Part shown: positions 60,674 through 64,000 of the stretch, piece after piece
How the letters are laid out: each line of letters opens with the position of its first letter
Position numbering within the stretch: position 1 is the first letter of the stretch
Assembly: GCA_947573485.1 (NCBI GenBank)
Contig: CANPGB010000007.1
Span: forward strand, 59,078-123,077
Length of the DNA stretch: 64,000 nt
Origin: an uncultured Porphyromonadaceae bacterium
Lineage (GTDB): Bacteria > Bacteroidota > Bacteroidia > Bacteroidales > Muribaculaceae
Direction: 5' to 3'
The notes under the pieces: generated by a model
What the model was told of the DNA's origin: nothing
What the model saw: the letters and a program-made list of their open reading frames with translations, nothing else
Databases searched by the model: none
Program-made: the position numbers and the translations under genes

Positions 60674-61516
60674 ATGAATAGATACCTGTCTCTCCTCCTC
60701 ATAGCTCTCGCTGCCTTTCTCATCGTGCCCGTGGCTGCCTCACAGGTGCCCGACGATGAGGAAGACCCCTACTTCCTGTTATGCGGCCAGGCCGACAAGG
60801 CCATAGCCGAGGGCAACTACGAAGAGGCTGCCGCCCGTCTCATCGACGCCATGGCTGTGCGCCCGGCGGCCTCCGAGAACGTACTCCTGCTCTCCAATCT
60901 CGGCATGATATACAGCTGCCTCGACCGCGATTCGCTCGCCCTGGCAACACTCGAGGAGGCGCACCGCCGCGCTCCCGCCATGCGCACCGTGATTGCAAAC
61001 CGCGCACGTGTGCTCCTCAAAATGGGGCGCGACCGCGATGCACTCAACGATTTCGCACGCCTCATTGAGGCCGATTCGCTCAACCTTGAGGCGCGCTATT
61101 ACCACGGCACAATATCGCTCTACTCGGGCAAACTCGAGGGTGCCGAAGCCGACTTTGCCGTGCTTGCATCTAAAGACCCCGAAGGCACCGATACGGCACG
61201 CGCGCTCTCGGCGCTCTATTCCCTCTCGGGGCGCGACCTGCAGGCTATTCCCTATTTCGAGCGACTGATTAAGGTCGAACCCTCGGCGGAGTATTATGCC
61301 GGGCTCGCAGGCTGCCAGTTAGCCCTCCAGCGCCTTTCCGAAGCATCGGGAACCATAGGCGAGGGGTTGAAAAAATTCCCCGATGACCCCGAGCTATACT
61401 ATTACCGTGCCATGCTCAACCGCGACCGTTACAGCCTCGACCAGGCACATGCCGACGCCGACCGAGCCGTGAAGCTCGGTCTATCGAAGGCCAAGGCCGA
61501 CGCCCTATTCAAGTAG
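60674..61516 (+). CDS. Secreted TPR-repeat protein
   Basis: A 280-residue protein with a signal peptide (LSLLLIALAAFLIVPVAA). The mature part holds six or seven helix pairs of TPR type, for example AIAEGNYEEAAARLIDAMAV, NLGMIYSCLDRDSLALATLE and YYHGTISLYSGKLEGAEADF. TPR domains bind proteins; no enzymatic motif is present. It probably acts in the periplasm. It lies 3 bases after lgt, so it is cotranscribed with it, and converges on the MBL gene. Confidence 0.85.
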   Translation: MNRYLSLLLIALAAFLIVPVAASQVPDDEEDPYFLLCGQADKAIAEGNYEEAAARLIDAMAVRPAASENVLLLSNLGMIYSCLDRDSLALATLEEAHRRAPAMRTVIANRARVLLKMGRDRDALNDFARLIEADSLNLEARYYHGTISLYSGKLEGAEADFAVLASKDPEGTDTARALSALYSLSGRDLQAIPYFERLIKVEPSAEYYAGLAGCQLALQRLSEASGTIGEGLKKFPDDPELYYYRAMLNRDRYSLDQAHADADRAVKLGLSKAKADALFK

Positions 61517-61527
61517 GCGCCCCCTGT

Positions 61528-62181
61528 CTATCTCAAAAACGGATTTGTGGCTTTCTCGGCTTCGACGGTAGTGAATCGGTCGTGGCCGGGCAGCAGCTGT
61601 GTGCCGTCGGGCAGGGTGAGAATCTTGTTGCGCAGGTTGGCTATAAGTGTGGCATGGTCGCCGCCGGGAAGGTCGGTGCGCCCTACCGACCCGCGGAAAA
61701 TGCTGTCGCCAACAAGAGCGAAGCCGCCCTCGGGGCAGTAGAGGGCAATGCCGCCGGGCGAGTGGCCCGCAACTTCTATCACATATAGCTTCTCATTGCC
61801 TATGCTTATCTCGTCGCCCTCCTTCAGGGGCACGTCGATGCTCACACCTGCGTCGGCACCTGCCGGAAGTACCATGCCGAACTGCCGTGCCTGCGAGCCG
61901 AGGCCTGCTCCTAAAGGAGCGTCGCCGAGGTGGGCGGCAACCTTCACACCATAGCGGTCGCGCACATAGTTGTCGCCGAAGCAGTGGTCGAGGTGCAGGT
62001 GCGTGTTTATTATCTGCTTTATCTCGAGTTTGTTATCCTCGATGTAACTTTCAAAGAGGTGAGTCTCGGCTGCCGAGGTCATGCCCGGGTCAACAACTAT
62101 GGCCTCGCGGCTCGTGCTGTCCCACACTACATAAGTGTTCTCAGCGAAAGGGTTGAATACAAATTGTTTGACTTTAATCAT
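61528..62181 (-). CDS. MBL-fold metallohydrolase (glyoxalase II-like)
   Basis: About 217 residues from the ATG at 62181; the upstream extension is inside rsmG and not conserved. The metal motif THLHLDH (HxHxDH) is followed by VIEVAGHSPGGIALYCP, GDSIFRGSVGRTDLPGGD and LLPGHDRFTTV, all typical of the YcbL/glyoxalase II branch. It likely hydrolyses a thioester or related bond. Cytoplasmic. Its start lies four bases after the rsmG stop, so the two share a transcript. Confidence 0.9.
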   Translation of the reverse strand: MIKVKQFVFNPFAENTYVVWDSTSREAIVVDPGMTSAAETHLFESYIEDNKLEIKQIINTHLHLDHCFGDNYVRDRYGVKVAAHLGDAPLGAGLGSQARQFGMVLPAGADAGVSIDVPLKEGDEISIGNEKLYVIEVAGHSPGGIALYCPEGGFALVGDSIFRGSVGRTDLPGGDHATLIANLRNKILTLPDGTQLLPGHDRFTTVEAEKATNPFLR

Positions 62182-62185
62182 GGCT

Positions 62186-62842
62186 CTATTTGATTTTTTG
62201 GAAAGGGACGTATACGACCTCCTTTGTTTCAAAGAAAGGCTCCGCGAAATACTCGTTAATGGGAATTTCGACAACAGTGCGCTTCACAGCCTTGATTTCG
62301 TCGGCGAGGTCGCCCCCCTTGAGGCAGGCAAGGCCGGGAGCATAGCGGTTGCGGCGCGCCGACGCCGTGTCGATATTGCGCGAGCAGGCCTTCAGCAGAC
62401 CGTCGAGAGGCATCACGGCGCGGCTCACCACATAGTCGAAGCGCTCGTGGCACTCCCCCGAGTCGCCGTGCTGGAAAGTGACATTGTCGAGCCCTATGGC
62501 CGCGGCAATCTCGCTTGCCACACGTATCTTCTTGCCTATGCGGTCGATAAGGTGGAAGCGGCACTCGGGGTAAAAAATCGCCAAGGGGATGCCGGGGAAG
62601 CCGCCCCCCGTGCCGAGGTCGAGCAGGGTAGTGCCCTCGGCAAGCTCGCCGAAGAAAGCGGCAAGAGCAAGCGAATGAAGCACATGGCGGCAATAGAGGT
62701 TACCCGTATCCGCACGGGAAACCACATTGATTTTCGAGTTCCACTCGTTGTAGAGCTCGCCGAGGGCACCGAAGGCCGTTAGCTGGCGCTCGCTCAGGTT
62801 CGGGAAATATTTCGTTATTATGTCGAGGTTGTCGCTTTCCAT
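62186..62842 (-). CDS. rsmG: 16S rRNA (guanine527-N7)-methyltransferase
   Basis: A 218-residue SAM-dependent enzyme (GidB). Signatures: YNEWNSKINVVSR near the start, the SAM loop LLDLGTGGGFPGIPLAIFYP, HLIDRIGKKIRVASEIA and YVVSRAVMPLDGLL. Length is normal. It methylates G527 of 16S rRNA. A minus-strand -7 box lies about 55 bases upstream. Operon with the MBL hydrolase. Confidence 0.96.
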   Translation of the reverse strand: MESDNLDIITKYFPNLSERQLTAFGALGELYNEWNSKINVVSRADTGNLYCRHVLHSLALAAFFGELAEGTTLLDLGTGGGFPGIPLAIFYPECRFHLIDRIGKKIRVASEIAAAIGLDNVTFQHGDSGECHERFDYVVSRAVMPLDGLLKACSRNIDTASARRNRYAPGLACLKGGDLADEIKAVKRTVVEIPINEYFAEPFFETKEVVYVPFQKIK

Positions 62843-62894
62843 ATATATTCGGGTAACAATTATGTGTCTTGAATGTTTTATGTTATATACTCCA

Positions 62895-62902
62895 CAAAAT
62901 TA
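62895..62902 (-). promoter_or_regulatory. rsmG -7 box
   Basis: Minus strand TAATTTTG, 53 bases before the rsmG ATG. On the plus strand GTTACTTTGT near 62936 may be a variant -7 box for the divergent CvfB-like gene. Confidence 0.5.
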
Positions 62903-62963
62903 CGCATTTTTCGCTTGTCGCGTCAAATAAAAAGCGTTACTTTGTATTTTAAACTATATATCA

Positions 62964-63797
62964 ATGATAGAATTAGGAAAATATCAGATAATGGAGATTC
63001 GCCGATTTGTAGATTTCGGCGCATATCTCTCGCGCCCGGGCGAAGACGAGGAAGTGCTCCTCCCCGCCCGCTACCTACCCGAAGACGCCACTGTAGGTCA
63101 ATCTCTTGAGGTATTCGTCTACAACGATTCCGACGACCGACCCGTGGCCGTCACCGAGCACCCCTACGCCACTGTCGGCGAGTTCGCCTTCCTCAGTGTA
63201 AATGCCGTCAACGACGTCGGCGCCTTCATGGACTGGGGCCTGCCCAAAGACCTTCTCGTGCCATACAGCGAGCAGAAAGTGAAAATGCGCCGCGGCGGCA
63301 TATACCTCGTGTATATCTACGTCGACCCCACCTCAAACCGCATAGTAGCCTCAGCCAAGGTAGAAAAATTCCTCGGAAACGTATACCCCGACTACAAGCC
63401 CGGCCAGAAAGTGACAGCCCTCGTAACCGAGCACTCAGACATCGGCTACAAAGTGATTGTCGAGAACCTCCACCGAGGCATCATTTACTCCAACGAAATT
63501 TTCCGACCCATAGAGCTCGAGGAAACCGTTACCGCATATGTCAAACAGGTGCGACCCGACGGCAAAATCGACCTCACTCTCAACGACAAGGCTCGCCGCC
63601 GCCAGGACGAGCTCGCCGACCGCATCCTCGAGTACCTCGACCGTCCCGACGCCGTGCCCGTAGGCGACAAACTCGCCCCCGAAGTCATCGAAATGATTTT
63701 CTCATGCTCCAAAAAAGACTTCAAGAAAGCCGTCGGCCACCTCTACCGTGACAAAAAAATTGTCATCACCCCCGAAGGCACCATCGCAAAAGCCTGA
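62964..63797 (+). CDS. S1 RNA-binding domain protein, CvfB-like
   Basis: A 277-residue cytoplasmic protein. Three OB/S1-like domains: residues 1-65 (IMEIRRFVDFGAYLS), 66-140 (FLSVNAVNDVGAFMDWGLPK then DLLVPYSEQ), and 145-215 (VTALVTEHSDIGYKVIVENL then HRGIIYSNE). A C-terminal winged helix follows (IFSCSKKDFKKAVGHLYRDK). This is the CvfB layout; S. aureus CvfB is an RNA-binding regulator of virulence genes. The target in this organism is unknown. It is the last gene in the window. Confidence 0.92.
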   Translation: MIELGKYQIMEIRRFVDFGAYLSRPGEDEEVLLPARYLPEDATVGQSLEVFVYNDSDDRPVAVTEHPYATVGEFAFLSVNAVNDVGAFMDWGLPKDLLVPYSEQKVKMRRGGIYLVYIYVDPTSNRIVASAKVEKFLGNVYPDYKPGQKVTALVTEHSDIGYKVIVENLHRGIIYSNEIFRPIELEETVTAYVKQVRPDGKIDLTLNDKARRRQDELADRILEYLDRPDAVPVGDKLAPEVIEMIFSCSKKDFKKAVGHLYRDKKIVITPEGTIAKA

Positions 63798-63807
63798 CGC
63801 AAACCGC

Positions 63808-64000
63808 GCGTCCGCCAGGACGCTGATTAATCTCGTAACCGGGTACGCCGAAGCCGCAGGCGGAGGCGTGCCCGGAAAAGTAAGCGGGCTACATCGCGTC
63901 CGTCAGGACGCTGATTAATCTCGTAACCGGGTACGCCGAAGCCGTAGGCGGAGGCGTGCCCGGATTGCGCACCTCCTCGCATGGCGTCCGCCGGGACGCC
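63808..64000. repeat. Family B tandem copies running off the window end
   Basis: Two B1-B2 units in tandem (starting 63808 and about 63896), then the start of another B1 at 63982. Here the B2 stem is CCGGGTACGCC/GGCGTGCCCGG instead of CCCCGTACGCC/GGCGTGCGGGG. Three positions changed on both sides, keeping the pairs. Confidence 0.8.

Noticed and set aside
1..64000. CRISPR arrays, prophage, complete insertion sequences, rRNA genes
   Set aside because: No regular repeat-spacer array, phage structural genes, transposase gene or rRNA sequence could be recognised; only repeats without a transposase are present.

Overview
The window looks like chromosomal DNA from a GC-rich gut Bacteroidales bacterium, most likely of the Muribaculaceae (S24-7) type. 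Direct evidence: many genes sit behind the Bacteroidetes -7 box TAnnTTTG, several with a -33 TTG about 22-24 bases upstream. There is a SusC/SusD pair, a secreted enzyme with a type IX secretion (T9SS) tail, a DUF3078 protein, a eukaryote-like glycyl-tRNA synthetase and a short Bacteroidetes ECF sigma factor. The family-level assignment is inference.

Layout. 0-3.5 kb: the C-terminal two thirds of pyruvate phosphate dikinase, then an AT-richer four-gene cassette (DUF3791-like, DUF3990 ADP-ribosyltransferase-like, second DUF3791-like, Fic AMP-transferase). 3.6-6.4 kb: minus-strand operon glyS-lemA-FKBP lipoprotein. 6.5-8.3 kb: an AbiEi/AbiEii toxin-antitoxin pair with a palindromic operator and a candidate small RNA upstream. 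8.3-10.6 kb: ferredoxin-like membrane protein, thyA and folA, with a long inverted heptad repeat before folA. 10.7-25.7 kb: a polysaccharide utilisation locus (regulator, SusC, SusD, surface glycan-binding protein, GH16, GH5, two GH3) whose enzymes point to beta-1,3-glucan (laminarin-like) use. 25.9-35.4 kb: lysS, gpsA, rlmN, pdxA, a nucleotidyltransferase, parE, coaD and an S41 protease. 35.5-39.9 kb: an accessory island with an RHS-like remnant, four unknown secreted or membrane proteins and dense palindromic repeats. 39.9-50.7 kb: acyltransferase, nadB, ECF sigma factor, mdh, SDR, phoH, purC, menG, DUF3078 protein and two small secreted proteins, then tRNA-Pro(GGG). 51.5-55.5 kb: minus-strand response regulator, histidine kinase, a mini-CreD and a full CreD, an arrangement like E. 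coli creBCD. 55.8-57.6 kb: a GH128-like beta-1,3-glucanase. 57.6-58.4 kb: repeats. 58.4-63.8 kb: alanine/sodium symporter, lgt, TPR protein, MBL hydrolase, rsmG and a CvfB-like S1 protein, then more repeats to the end.

The least ordinary content is non-coding. Two families of hairpin repeats (A and B) show compensatory base changes between copies. A third family is a tandem promoter unit found upstream of phoH and of the symporter; in both places the upstream copy carries the same damaged -7 box inside a hairpin. Other points worth attention are the DUF3990/Fic cassette, the creBCD-like operon with a CreD lacking its periplasmic domain, and several genes whose start codons lie so close to the -7 box that their mRNAs should be leaderless.
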